This document shows, in pieces, positions 31,683-41,873 of a stretch of DNA of 62,500 bases. Origin of the DNA: Symbiodinium natans (taxonomy: Eukaryota > Sar > Dinophyceae > Suessiales > Symbiodiniaceae); NCBI GenBank assembly GCA_905221605.1, contig CAJNDS010000002.1, positions 776,881 through 839,380 on the forward strand. The letters run 5' to 3'. Position 1 is the first letter of the stretch, and every line of letters starts with the position of its first letter. The position numbers were made by a program, and so were the translations under genes. The notes under the pieces were generated by a model. That model saw only the letters and a program-made list of their open reading frames with translations. It had not been told where the DNA came from and did no database searches.

Positions 31683-31926
31683 GGCCGGTCGTGTTGCGCT
31701 GTGTCTCCGCCTGATTGCTTGTAGCCAGCAATCTAACTGTACACATCACCGTACACCAACTAAAGCTCTGGATGCGGGAGGCATGACTTCTCAGGACAGG
31801 TGGCAAGGCTGTCCTTTGGATTCGCCAAACAAAGATGGCGCTGACAGGGTACTGAAGGCGTGGCTGTAGTCATGTGATGTCTCCATACATAGTGAAGCCC
31901 TAAACCCTAAACCCTAAACCCTAAAC

Positions 31927-32010
31927 TGCGGCAACTCAAAGAGGATTGCGGGGTCGCCCCGGGCTGGCTGTAGGCAAAGTTCATGTCATCGGCAGCTGCA
32001 CAGAGTTTGT
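31927..32010 (-). CDS. Exon 5 of a five-exon chain, unknown protein
   Basis: Minus-strand 27 codons beginning 'KLCAAADDMNFAYSQPGATP'. Acceptor TTCTTGAG|; donor CGCA|GTTTAGGG uses the first telomeric heptamer of the 31896-31926 tract. It enters with two bases, which complete a codon with the G left by the exon at 32131-32213. The preceding intron (32011-32130) is mostly CCCTAAA repeats. Confidence 0.6.
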
Positions 32011-32038
32011 CTCAAGAAGCTGTTGGCATCTGATGCCA

Positions 32039-32118
32039 GGGTTTAGGGTTTAGGGTTTAGGGTTTAGGGTTTAGGGTTTAGGGTTTAGGGTTTAGGGTTT
32101 AGGGTTTAGGGTTTAGGG
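32039..32118 (-). repeat. Telomeric tract inside a reconstructed intron
   Basis: About eleven perfect TTTAGGG (+) copies within the intron 32011-32130, bracketed by the inverted pair CTGTTGGC / GCCAACAG. Confidence 0.95.
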
Positions 32119-32130
32119 CCAACAGCTATC

Positions 32131-32213
32131 CCCCTTCGAGTTCTGGGTGTCCCGGAACAGCCTGGAACCTCCGGAATGCTCGGCGTTTGGCGACATCCGA
32201 TGGCCTCCATGCT
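32131..32213 (-). CDS. Exon 4 of the chain
   Basis: Minus-strand 27 codons, 'AWRPSDVAKRRAFRRFQAV' then 'PGHPELEG'. Acceptor TTTGGACAG|; donor GGGG|GATAGC would be a GA-type 5' splice site. One base in (joins CG of exon 3 to give CGA) and one base out. A GC donor at TTCCAG|GCTGTT is the alternative. Rich in Arg; product not recognised. Confidence 0.55.
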
Positions 32214-32386
32214 CTGTCCAAATTATGAGGTACTGCCCAGTGAAGTCGGCTATAACCACAAGGAGCGATTCGCATCGGTCGCAGTACACAACCCCATCAC
32301 GCGACCTCTGATAACACTCCCAGCTCTTCTAAAACCACATGACCCCCTGAACCTTTATCCAGAAAACACTGAACACTAAACTAAAC

Positions 32387-32465
32387 CGTGACTTTCCACT
32401 CTCGGAGACGCAGCCGCATGCACAGCCACTGAAACCCTTGACCAAGACTCCTCGGCCACTAATCT
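32387..32465 (-). CDS. Exon 3 of the chain, Cys/Gly-rich
   Basis: Minus-strand 25 codons, 'ISGRGVLVKGFSGCACGCVS' then 'ESGKS'. Acceptor CGGTCAG|, donor TCACG|GTTTAGTTTAG. Two bases in and two out, matching both neighbours. The CACGC cluster might bind metal or form disulphides, but the exon is too short to assign a domain. Confidence 0.6.
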
Positions 32466-32526
32466 CTGACCGTGTGTGGCTTATCAGGTTTGGGGTTCAG
32501 GATGTTGGGGATGCAGGGTTTGGGTC

Positions 32527-32580
32527 CAATATTAGTCATGAAGACAAACCCTCCTTTGGCCATGGTCACCAACACCTCCC
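32527..32580 (-). CDS. Exon 2 of the chain
   Basis: Minus-strand 17 codons, 'EVLVTMAKGGFVFMTNI'. Acceptor GGGTACAG|, donor ATTG|GACCC (GA type). Two bases in, one out. The following intron would be 61 nt with GA...AG ends. Beta-strand-like hydrophobic pattern. Unknown product. Confidence 0.55.
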
Positions 32581-32743
32581 CTGTACCCAAACCCTAGACC
32601 CCTAAAACCCTTAACACCCCTAAAACCCCGAAACCCAAAATCCAAAACCCAAAAACCCAAAAACCCAAAAACACAAAAACACAAAAACCCAAAAACCCTA
32701 GAACCCTAAACCCTAACACCCCAAATGCCCTAAACCCCTGAAC

Positions 32744-32813
32744 CCTCGATGTCCAAGCAGGCCGGGTGCCTGAGGTATGCGGCCCTTGTGGACTTTGCAC
32801 AAAGCCGGACTTG
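32744..32813 (-). CDS. Exon 1 seen of the chain
   Basis: Minus-strand 23 codons, 'QVRLCAKSTRAAYLRHPACL' then 'DIE'. Acceptor TTCCCTTACAG| has a proper pyrimidine run; donor GAGG|GTTCAGGG is a heptamer variant. One base out completes a Gly codon with exon 2. Further 5' exons are expected above 32.8 kb but were not identified. Confidence 0.55.
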
Positions 32814-32887
32814 CTGTAAGGGAACCTGCGGCTCGAGAGCTTTTAGGCTGTGCAATGAAACTCAAAAACAAATCAAGAAGTTACGAC

Positions 32888-32995
32888 TATATATATATAT
32901 GTATATACATATATGTGTATATGTATGTGCGTGTACATTTGCGTATATATGTGTATACGTGTATATGTGTAAATGCATATATGAATATATCTCTA
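32888..32995. repeat. TATATG/TGTATA microsatellite
   Basis: Diverged AT-rich repeats; frames through it are not coding. Confidence 0.9.
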
Positions 32996-33059
32996 TCTGC
33001 AACATGTAAAAACATGGCACACCTCTCCTCGATGACAACACTTGTTCTCAGAGCCGTGG

Positions 33060-33960
33060 AGTTCAGAAGTAACACGCACACAGACACAAAAAATAAATAA
33101 GTTCCTGACCACCAAGCATTACTCCTAGCATGAGACTAGGCGTTTAACGCACATACTTTCTCATGAGATATGGCTGGTGTCAGTTTTTGGGTTTAGGTTC
33201 TGGATTTTTAAACAGGATGAACGAGCGGTCTTACAATGACTGCATCGGGATCGCCCTGGTGCCGACCTAGGTCGTTTTCTTACTAGTTCTTCATGGGGAT
33301 TAATTCGGGAATTCGGCTAGGTTCTCTATACAATCCCTTGGCATAGCCTTTGGGTACCCAAAAACCCTAAATCACCGGAACAGAGCACCGGAACAGAGCT
33401 TTTCTTGCAACTGCTACATAATGGCCTGACCCCCCGCCCAAGATGAACTTGGAGCTTGCTTAGAAAAGACATTGTGGCAGTTGATATTTCAATCGTCAGA
33501 GGGGTTATACGGAAATAAGATTGGTAAAAACTTCGAGGCTCCTGCATTACACGGCGCGATCTGCCCAACACACCCGAGACACACCCCAAACCCCAAACCC
33601 CAAACCCTAAACCCTAAACCCTAAACCCTGAAACCCTTGGCCCCACGAACCTATGTCAATCCCGAATGACCTTAAAGCCACCCAAGAGCCCTGTGTTTTC
33701 TTCGGCTCCTCTTTTCGGCTCAGCTTCTCCTCAACCCGAAGCCCTAAATCGACCACTCAAGGTTTTGATGCGTCTTGACTTTAGGTGGTAAGATCTGTAA
33801 GGTGCACGGGTTCTAGGGTTTATAAGGGTTTATATAGCCTTCATGTGGGGTTTACATAGCCTTGATATAAGGTTTGTAGGGTTCGCAAGGTTTACATAGC
33901 CTGTTTTGGGGTTTAGAGGGTTGATTTTAAGGCTTCAGGAGGGTTCAACGCGAAACTCTC
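33060..33960. other. No supported gene
   Basis: Unique sequence with a short CCCCAAA/CCCTAAA run at 33585-33628 and eroded TTTATAGGG units at 33800-33930. Confidence 0.5.
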
Positions 33961-34004
33961 AAGGCTATGACCCCTGGAAGAACCCTAAACCCTAAACCCT
34001 AAAC

Positions 34005-34092
34005 CCGCCAAGCCTCGTCCTTGCTGCCATTGTAGTCCCAGGTGATCTGCGCCGTCTCCTCGCAGCCGCGAGCAGAAGAGCTCTCTTTGCGG
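34005..34092 (-). CDS. 88-nt exon, best single example of a heptamer donor
   Basis: Minus-strand 29 codons beginning 'RKESSSARGCEETAQITWD' and ending 'YNGSKDEAWR'. The acceptor is a textbook TTTTTTCAG| and the donor is CGG|GTTTAGGG, the first telomeric heptamer of the tract at 33982-34004. Twenty-two of 27 codons from GAG onward end in G/C. The peptide looks like folded-domain sequence with 'ITWDYNG', but I cannot name it. Confidence 0.65.
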
Positions 34093-34150
34093 CTGAAAAA
34101 ACTGTCCATACGATGTGTGCGTATAGACATATGAGCAGAATTTTCTTAAA

Positions 34151-34794
34151 TATATGTTGGGTTCGGCCGGTCCACACTAACAGTCAAATAACGCCGTGGC
34201 CTTATAACACACAGGCCAAAAATAGCACCAGGAATCCCAGTCAATTTTAGCATTTACCGGGTGCTTCTTTTTGTGGGTCTGCTGGTGGTGACTGTTCGTC
34301 ACATAGCAGCAGAAATAGCACCAGAAATAGCACAAACAATAGCACAAAAAATAGCACCAGAAATAGCGCCAGGAATAGCACAGAAAGTAGCACCAGAAAT
34401 AGCACAAACAATAGCACCAGAAATAGCACCAGGAATCCCAGTCAATTTTAGCAGCTTAGCATTTACCGGGTGCTGTTTTTTGTGGGTCTGCTGATGGTGA
34501 TTGTTAGTCACATAGCACCAGCAACAGCACCAGAAATAGCACCAGAAATAGCACAAACAATAGCACAACAAATAGCACCAGAAATAGCACAAACAATAGC
34601 ACAAAAAATAGCACCAGAAATAGCACCAGGAATAGCACAAAAAAATGCACCAGAAATAGCACCAGGAATAGCACCAGGAATAGCACCAGGAATAGCAGGA
34701 ATCTCAGTCAATTTTTTGGCATTTACCGGGTGCTTTTATTTGTGGGTCTGCTGGTGGTGACTGTTAGTGTGGACCGGCCGAACCCAAAATATAT
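34151..34794. mobile_element. 644-bp terminal-inverted-repeat element with internal arrays
   Basis: Ends are 36-bp inverted repeats (34151-34186 and 34759-34794) with one mismatch, containing GGTTCGGCCGGTCCACAC. Inside are two arrays of a 12-bp unit (AATAGCACCAGA, AATAGCACAAAC and similar) at 34307-34432 and 34510-34697. They are separated and flanked by three copies of an about 75-bp block (CCAGTCAATTTTAGCATTTACCGGGTGCTT...GTGGGTCTGCTGGTGGTGA). No transposase. The 12-bp period leaves several frames open (repeats of AISG/AIPG or IAPE/IAPG), which I treat as by-products. Flanked by AT-rich sequence. Confidence 0.8.
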
Positions 34795-34799
34795 GTGTA

Positions 34800-34874
34800 G
34801 GTATATATACACATATATATATATATATATATATGTATATACATATGTATACAAAAAACATGTGTATATATATA

Positions 34875-34911
<37 letters not shown>

Positions 34912-34975
34912 GTATGTATATGTACAGTACATGTATATGTATCATGTATATGTATTTGCATGCGTATATATGGAT
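34800..34975. repeat. AT/GTATAT microsatellite
   Basis: (TA)n, TATATG and TGTATA units directly beside the TIR element. Confidence 0.95.
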
Positions 34976-35056
34976 AAGTCGCGGTTTCTCCGTTTTACAC
35001 CACAATGTACATTCTACATAGTAGTGCAAATAACAATACACATGAGTAGAAAGATT

Positions 35057-35152
35057 GAGATGTTCCCCCTTATACAAAGAGTCCTTGATAGGAATTATAA
35101 TACCCCTCACTAGTTGTAATCCTAATTAAGGACTATTAGTATAAGGGAGACC
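35057..35152. mobile_element. Fold-back element family C, copy 5
   Basis: GAGATGTTCCCCCTTATACA ... AAGGACTATTAGTATAAGGG; the right end runs into CCCTAAA. Confidence 0.8.
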
Positions 35153-35499
35153 CTAAACCCTAAGCCCTTAGCCCTAAACCCTGAACCCGAAACGCCACAC
35201 CCCTAAAAGGAGCTGAAAAGATTGAGGGATGGACAGATGCCAAGCCGATGCATCCGAAAACCCGAAACCCCCCTGCTGGGAAGGCCCCCCAACAGCTGGA
35301 AGGCCCTTGCCGGCAGCCCGGTATAGGGTTTAGGGTTGGGGGTTTAGGGTTTAGGGTTCGGGGTGTAGGGGTTTAGGGGTTTAGGGGTTTAGGGTTAGGG
35401 GGTAGCCACCGCCCTACTCGGAAGCTCTTCGGACTTAGTAACTCTACCCAGTATCCCCTTGATACCAAGTCGAAAAGCCCAAGCTGTTTTTCATCCCGA

Positions 35500-35812
35500 A
35501 AGCCCTCCGAGACCCAAAACCCTAAATCTGCTTGTTGGATCCGAGGGGTCCCTAAATACTTCCATGAAGGTACACTTCGTCAGGCTCTTACTCCGGGTAC
35601 TTGGGGGCTGTGGGGGGGGTCACAGAACAAGAGCACAGGCGCTCAGAAAAGCTGCGTTCTCACTTGAAGCACCTAAACTCCAGTACTGCGCACCCTCAAC
35701 CTTGCCACCTTCCGAGCTTCCTGAAATCGGGCCCTCTAAAGCCAGGAACAAAGCTTTTTCTGAAATCTCAGGAACACATACAGCACCTAATAACAGGAAC
35801 CGAACCCAATAA
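35500..35812 (+). CDS. Weak candidate coding region
   Basis: Long plus-strand open frame including 'LNLLVGSEGSLNTSMKVHFV' and 'RLLLRVLGGCGGGHRTRAQ'. No family recognised, third positions only mildly biased, limits unclear. Could be one or two exons or chance. Confidence 0.25.
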
Positions 35813-36406
35813 CCCCCAAGCTCTAAACCGCCGAAATCTTTAAACCCAGTCTGGGTTCTCTTATCCCTAAACCCTAAAACCTAAACCCTAAACCCAGCAA
35901 ATCCCCGGATCTGAGCCGGTCCTCCAGCCGTGCAATCAGCTTGGCGGAATGCCAGGAGCCCCTGTACTGAGCCTCACAGGGCTCCGTAGTGAGGCTGGGT
36001 TTAGGGTTTACAGTAGGGTTTAGGGTTTAGGGTTTAGGGCTTAGGGTTTAGGGTTTAGGGGTTTAGGGGTTTAGGGGTTTAGGGTTTAAGGTTTAGGGTT
36101 TAGGGTTTAGGGTTTAGAATTTGGGGTTTAGCGTTTAGGGTTTAGTGTTCCCCAGAACCCAACCTATCTTACTGGTTCATAGTGGGGTCTTAGGGGAATG
36201 AGTTAAGCCCTATGTAACATAAGGGATCCCCACTCCCGAATTCCCTGCTAAGAACCACCAAGGTAGTGGCAGGAGCGAGAGGCATACCAAAGATCTCAAC
36301 GAAGGGTCATGTCAATGGATGGAGGATCGACATATTTGAGACCCTAAACTCTAAACCCGGTAACCCTAAACCCTAAACCCTGAACTCTAAACCCTAAACC
36401 CCGAAG

Positions 36407-36481
36407 CTTTTGGAGCTCAAGAAGACAGATCCGAACGCAACTGTGAAGCACTGGGGCGCCCACAAACAATCAAGCTTAACC
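36407..36481 (+). CDS. Candidate 75-nt plus-strand exon
   Basis: Plus-strand 25 codons beginning 'LLELKKTDPNATVKHWGAHK' after CCCGAAG|, donor ACC|GTTTGG. Follows directly on a CCCTAAA tract (36361-36400). Charged helical peptide, product unknown. Confidence 0.5.
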
Positions 36482-36999
36482 GTTTGGGACAATGGGGGTA
36501 TATACCGTTCTTGGGGACGCATAGTGTGGTGTGAAAGGGGTACACCATCTTGGGTCAAACCTATTTGGTGAAGTTGGGGCTTTGTGGAATCAGGTTTGGC
36601 TTTGGAGATCGTACCATCCTACTCACCCCCCCCCTCCGAATTGAAAGCAAACCCTAAACCCTCATAAGGCTCCTAAACCCTGTAGGCCTAAGCCTCAACC
36701 GTAAACCGTAACTACTGTAGGCCCCTGAACTCTACAATTCTTGAAGCCCCCATTGTAGCCTTAACCAAAAACTACCGTGTCTTTCACTGTCAAAGACCAT
36801 GGGCACAACCAAATGGTTGCTAGGGAAAGTGAAGCATTGGGTACCTCAGATCCCCCTACATCACCCTTTAAGGGAATTTAGAGGGTACCTCATTCCCTTA
36901 TTCCCTAATGAGAGCCAATAGCAGCCCTGAAACGGTGAGATAGGGGGAACTGAGTACCTAATTCCCTCCCTAAACCCTAAACCCTAAACCCTAAACCCA

Positions 37000-37050
37000 G
37001 TGATGCACGGACAGTCAGGCTCCGGCCTCCACCCATGCCCCTGGTTGCCA
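37000..37050 (-). CDS. Weak exon candidate in a tract-bounded island
   Basis: Minus-strand 'PGNQGHGWRPEPDCPCI' after CGCAG|, donor near ACTGG|GTTTAGGG. The plus strand of the same island ('SGLHPCPWLPGLRF') is also open. Assigned minus only because the donor matches the common heptamer pattern. Confidence 0.25.
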
Positions 37051-37941
37051 GGCCTGCGTTTTCGGGTTTAGAGTTTAGGGCTTAGGGCTAGGGTTTAGGG
37101 TTTAGGGTTTAGGGTTTAGGGTTTCGGGTTTAGGGTTTCGGCTTTAGGGCTTTAGAGCTTTTAGGGCTTTAGAGGGCTTAGCGTTTAGGGAACGTCGTCC
37201 AGGTACACTCGTCTTCGGGCCATTCGGGCGGAGGTCTTCTGGCCAAGGAGAACCCCGGCTTCTCTAATCAGTAATCCAAAGGGTTTAGGGCTTAGGGTTT
37301 AAGTTTTAGGGGTTTAGGGGTTAAGGTTTAGGGTTAGCCATTATTCTACCCGAAACCCAGAGCCAGGCTTCCCCCCACACATCCCTAGTCTAGGGGTCCC
37401 TAGTCGCCCGACTTGTCAGGGACTTCACTCACTCGAAACCCTAAAACCCTGAGCCCTAGACCCTCTCAATGCCGGCTTTGAGATACAAGGGCCATAGGTT
37501 TCCCTAGACCGCGCCCGATTACTTACAATAATGGTTTCACTTTTGGGTGCGGAGTACTTCGTTGCTGTAGCGTGTATGGCCTCGCGATAAGTCTGGACCC
37601 TGCGCGCAGTGTTTAGTTCCTACAGGCCCTTTAAAACCCTGCAAGCCTTAAAGCCCTGAAAACCTGATTCACCCCTACAAGTCCTAGAAACCCTACTCGC
37701 TTTCCCCTAACACTAAACCCCACCCTAATTAAAAATATTTTTCTTTCCGGACTCCCAGCCCAATACTAAACCTGTTTGAGAAGTAGGGGAGGGGGCGGGG
37801 GGTTGTAGGGCCTGGGCCCTTGGGTTTAGGGCTCAAGGGCTGACTGGAGCTGAGTCTCTGCAAAAAGTCTGCGAACTCTCTCGTTTTCGGCCTTTTTTTT
37901 GTTGGGGGGGTTGTGTGGGTTTTAGCATTCTGGGAGGGGAT

Positions 37942-38088
37942 TACATGGAGGTTCATGGTACTTATTATCCAATTTATTACTGTACGTATAACCCACTTGT
38001 AAGCCCCTTAAGTGCCCTAATATGGATATTTAAGTACAGTTATAGGTACAGTTGTAGTTGGATAATAAGCACCATGAACCTCCAAGTA
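37942..38088. mobile_element. Fold-back element family A, copy 4
   Basis: Same ends; sits immediately beside the 3' side of the LINE remnant. Confidence 0.85.
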
Positions 38089-38109
38089 CGGGTCCATGTA
38101 CCTATACTT

Positions 38110-39068
38110 TAGCAGCATCTCAGCATTTCAGTCTTTGAAGCGCTCCCGCGAAGGTATGGGAAAGCGAGAGAACGGGTAAGCACGTAAGAGCTTGGTCTTC
38201 CACAAGCCTTCGGCTTCCGCACTGCGAGGAAAGTTAACGAGCGCCTCGTCAACGTAATACATACATGCCTGGAGAGTGTGGAGAGCAGCCTTGAGATCAA
38301 AGAGAAACTGAATGAGGTCCTGCGCTGCAGCCAGAGGCCTGTGCCTACCTTGAGCAGTTCCCTTGCACTGGCACAGCACGCGCAGAACAGATACAAGCGC
38401 ACTGCCGCAAGAGTCCTGCAACGTGGGGCCAGAGGGCTCTTGTTGTGAGGAAGGCCACCGGCCAGAACATCGAATCCACAGCCAGGTCCTTGCTGAGTAT
38501 GATGCGCGTGGCCCAGGTCCACCATAGCGAGGGTTCAGGCAAACAAGACAACCGGGAAACGCTACTGGAAAAGGCTCGATGCCCAAGGAGGGGAGTCATT
38601 CGCATAGCAGCCTTTGATGGCGCTGACTGCTTGTTCCCAAACGTCCGCGGATGAGGGCTGAACATCCAAGTATGCAGCAGGAGAAACTGAATCGGCTCGC
38701 ACCAGTGCTTGGTGCACGAAAGGCGGCCACAGAGTGCAAGTGCCGCGTGGAACGGCCTTCTCCAAGACTTCAGTAAGGTTCGCTGCAAAGGCATTCGAAA
38801 GGAATGAAGAAAGCCGATGCCCCTGAGCTGTGCTTCGTCCAAGTGAAAAAGCAGACAAATACCCATGCAAACAAACCACTTGCATATCCATGTGCAAAAT
38901 CTCATCCAGAAGAAGCCAGCAGCAACCGGCAACCCCAGCCCTGGAGAGACTGCGTAACATTGTAGGGATGTCCGCCAAGTCGAAGGCAGCTTGCAAATCT
39001 GCAATTGCCAAGTACGTTGGTGCCTTCTGCGCTGGGCGTAGCTGGGCTTTAGGGCTCAAGTATACCAA
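38110..39068 (-). pseudogene. Decayed LINE-type reverse transcriptase
   Basis: Frame 38562-39068 reads 'YLAIADLQAAFDLADIPTML' (RT motif A, the D-x-x-x-A-F-D core), then a 'GVAGCCWLLLDEIL' helix. Next comes 'STAQGHRLSSFLSNAF' at the QG-x-x-LS motif (motif B), and 'GCYANDSPPWAS' where the YADD box (motif C) is expected. The second catalytic aspartate pair is damaged (YAND) and the frame then breaks; overlapping frames continue to 38110 without a recognisable thumb or RNase H region. This is the non-LTR (LINE) pattern; no endonuclease domain is present in frame upstream. The remnant is sandwiched between fold-back elements at 37942-38088 and 39059-39195. Confidence 0.65.
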
Positions 39069-39160
39069 AAGGCTCCTCTGTAGTACCTTTTTGGGGTAGT
39101 ATACTAGAAACCCCTGTACCTAACCCAACAAAAACCTACACTGGAGCCTTTGGGTATATA
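39059..39160. mobile_element. Fold-back element family J, copy 1
   Basis: AGTATACCAAAAGGCTCCTC ... CACTGGAGCCTTTGGGTATA; a related copy is at 27670-27765. Confidence 0.75.
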
Positions 39161-39321
39161 TATATATATTATATAGAGGTACATGGACCTGTAGGGAAAC
39201 TCTATTTAAACCAAGGGCATGCGAGGAAGGGCTATCGTGCCCCGCCCGTCCTCGTCGCTGCGGCGTGGGGCCACGCTGTGAGGAGGCAGCCAAAAGGGAA
39301 GCACACCTGCAAACTGGCCCT

Positions 39322-39424
39322 AAGGGTCCATGTACCTATATAGCATATGCTTGGGCCCTCAAGCTGCTATGTAGGAACCCCCTTGAAGGCCCAAGTATCT
39401 ACCATACAGGTACATGGACCCTTT
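39322..39424. mobile_element. Fold-back element family H
   Basis: AAGGGTCCATGTACCTATAT ... ACAGGTACATGGACCCTT with nested inner arms GGGCCCTCAAG / CTTGAAGGCCC. Confidence 0.8.
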
Positions 39425-39448
39425 GGGGGGAAGAACTCAAGATCTGTA

Positions 39449-39566
39449 CAAGGAGGGGCCCCCCCTAGGTATAAGTAGAGTTAAAAGTGCCCTACATTGA
39501 TAAGGATCCTAAATTTGGTTATAAGTCCCTTAAGTATAGTTAGTATAGTAAGGGGGGCCCTCCTTG
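39449..39566. mobile_element. Fold-back element family B, copy 4
   Basis: CAAGGAGGGGCCCCCCC ... GGGGGGCCCTCCTTG. Confidence 0.85.
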
Positions 39567-39576
39567 CACACTTTGG

Positions 39577-39720
39577 TACTTGGAGGTTCATGGTGCTTCT
39601 TAATCAATTATAACTGTACTTATAACTGTACTTATATGCATATTCGGGCACTGAAGGGGCTTACAAGTGGGTTCTACTTACACTTATAATTGGTTCATAA
39701 ACACCATGAACCTCCAAGTA
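39577..39720. mobile_element. Fold-back element family A, copy 5
   Basis: Best preserved copy; abuts family B (39449-39566) and family E (39718-39823). Confidence 0.9.
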
Positions 39721-39823
39721 GCCCAGAAACCGTATGATAATAAGGCTACCCTGTTTTGGGTTCGTTACTTTAGAAGATAACCTTCAAAAAAAACGGGGCA
39801 ATGGGTACCACCGGGCTACCAAG
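39718..39823. mobile_element. Fold-back element family E, copy 4
   Basis: GTAGCCCAGAAACCGTATG ... ACCACCGGGCTACCAAG; shares its first bases with the end of family A copy 5. Confidence 0.8.
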
Positions 39824-40030
39824 TATATAGGAGGGTGTGGGGGTTGCTTCATGCAGGGATCTGAACCATCAGCTTTCTAAAGGCTGCGGCGGAAACCGGA
39901 ACGCGAAGCCGCCGGATCCCTCAACTCCAAAAACTTACACCCCCTCAACCCTGCACTCTAGTTTCGCGTCTTGCGAACGAGTGGGCTTGTGTGGCACCAC
40001 AGTAGGAGCTGCCATCACTGCACAAAAAAA

Positions 40031-40105
40031 GGGTTTAGGGTTTAGGGTTTAGGGTTTAGGGTTTAGGGTTTAGGGTTTAGGGTTTAGGGTTTAGGGTTTA
40101 GGGGC
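40031..40105 (-). repeat. Interstitial telomeric tract (TTTAGGG on +)
   Basis: Ten perfect heptamers after a short poly-A. Confidence 0.95.
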
Positions 40106-41460
40106 TTCAAAACCAATACAACTCAAAACCTTAAGCAGTGATGCAGCATTAGTGGAGCCTCACCACGACATGCAAAGCAAACCCCAACATCTACAAAGCC
40201 AAGAACCTCAAAAGAAGATGAACAAAACAACTAGCCGCTACCAGCCCCCATCTGCCCTCTCCATTTCCTCCTCCAAACGAAACAACAATCCAAACGCAAA
40301 CCCCAACCCCTGAGCCCTACACCCTGAACCTTGAGCCCTAAACCCTAAACCCTAAACCCTAAACCCTAAACCCTAAACCCTGAACCTTCAGCCCACACCG
40401 CAACCCCCAGCCTAGATCTTGGTCCAGCTTTTGCCTTTGTTCCGCAGGCAGCAGGGAGAAAGAAAACGGAAGGGGGGGGAGGGGGTTTAGGGTTTAGGGC
40501 TTAGGGTTTAGGGTTTGGGGGGGGGGAGGGGGGGGGGGGGGATACTGGCATGGTCAAGTGAGCTACTACGAAAGAAGGTATGTTTCGGGTTCGCAACTTT
40601 TAGGGTTTGGCGTTCTGGGCAAACCCTAAATTCGAATACCTAACATCTCGCGCCCCACCAACTCCAAACTTTTGCCACAAGCCCCAAGCCCGAACGCTAA
40701 ACCCTAAACCCTAAACCCTCCAACTGGAAGGGCCCTAAACCAAACACTGAACCCTGAGCTCCAAGACCCGAAAACAAACCCTAAACCCTAGCCCTAAACC
40801 CTAAACCAAACACCCTGAACCCAAACCCTAAACCAACCACGCTAAACTAAACCCACCCCTAATCCCCTACCACTAAACACTAAACCTTAAACCCCAAACC
40901 CTAAACCCTAAACCCGATGCCTATGTTGGCGCCCAAGGCTTCGGGAGGCAACTTCAGCAGCCCAGCTGCAGAGCGTCGCGCACCGCAGACACGGCACCAT
41001 TGGGCACTCGGAGGTGTGATGCCCAGTCCTCTGAAGTTTAGGGTTTAGGGTTTAGGGGCCAGAGAAAAGGGTTTGGTGTTTGGGGTTTAGGGCTTGGGGT
41101 TTGGGGGTTTAGGATTTACGGGTTAGGTGTTTAGGGGTTCAGGGGTTTAGTGTTTCGGGTCTTGGGTTTAGGGTGGGGGGTTTAGGGTTTTGGGGTTCAT
41201 AGTCCTTGTGCAGCTACAGGAATTGGGGGGTAGAGTTGATTGGAGTTTCCTGGGTTTGCAAGGAGGTTAGGATATTTATAGGCTTGACTTAGGGTTTGCA
41301 GGGCTTCTAGGGCTTAGGGTTTAGGGTTTAGGGTTTCAGGCTATAGCCCAGACTCCCCAGAAAACCTCCACCCCAAACCCTGAAACCCCAAAGGGCCGAA
41401 GACTGAATCCTCCAAACCCTAAACCCTAAACCCTCAACCCTCAAACCCTAAACCCTGAAC
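40106..41460. other. Eroded heptamer sea
   Basis: Largely degenerate CCCTAAA/TTTAGGG derivatives with C-rich and G-rich stretches (for example 40514-40541); no exon identified. Confidence 0.5.
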
Positions 41461-41813
41461 CCTAATCCCAGCTCCTGTTTAATTAATACCCCCACATTCA
41501 AAGACTTTTTTTTGTCCGGAAGCCCGCCGGAAGACTACTTTCCAGTAGGGTGGATTTCGTATGGGGATAACCCCACATTTAAAGAAACTTCTTTCGTGGG
41601 GCGGGTCCAAAAATCTGTCGGCAGGCTTCTTGTTTTGCTTGCGGAGATGTGAAGCTACAGCACCTCAAGGATCTGCAGCCTTTTTAATAGAGAATCAATG
41701 CAGGGCCATGGTCCAGTTATTGCAGAACCCTGCCTTCCTTATTGCGGCGGGGGGGGGGGGGGGGTGCCCAATTAAACAGGTGCTCGGATTAAGAACCAGC
41801 GGTCGCCTCCAAG

Positions 41814-41873
41814 GAGGAGGGTACGGCCGGGATGTCGCCGAAGGGGCCAACCTGGCAGGAGCAGGGGCTGAGG
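41814..41873 (+). CDS. Candidate 60-nt plus-strand exon
   Basis: Plus-strand 'EEGTAGMSPKGPTWQEQGLR', acceptor CTCCAAG|, donor AGG|GTTTCTGGGTTTGGGG. Eighteen of 20 codons end in G or C. Phase 0/0. Unknown product. Confidence 0.45.

Noticed and set aside
34177-34760. Six overlapping 60-113 codon frames of AISG/IAPE/FLVL repeats
   Set aside because: The 12-bp tandem unit leaves all frames open; no start context or domain.
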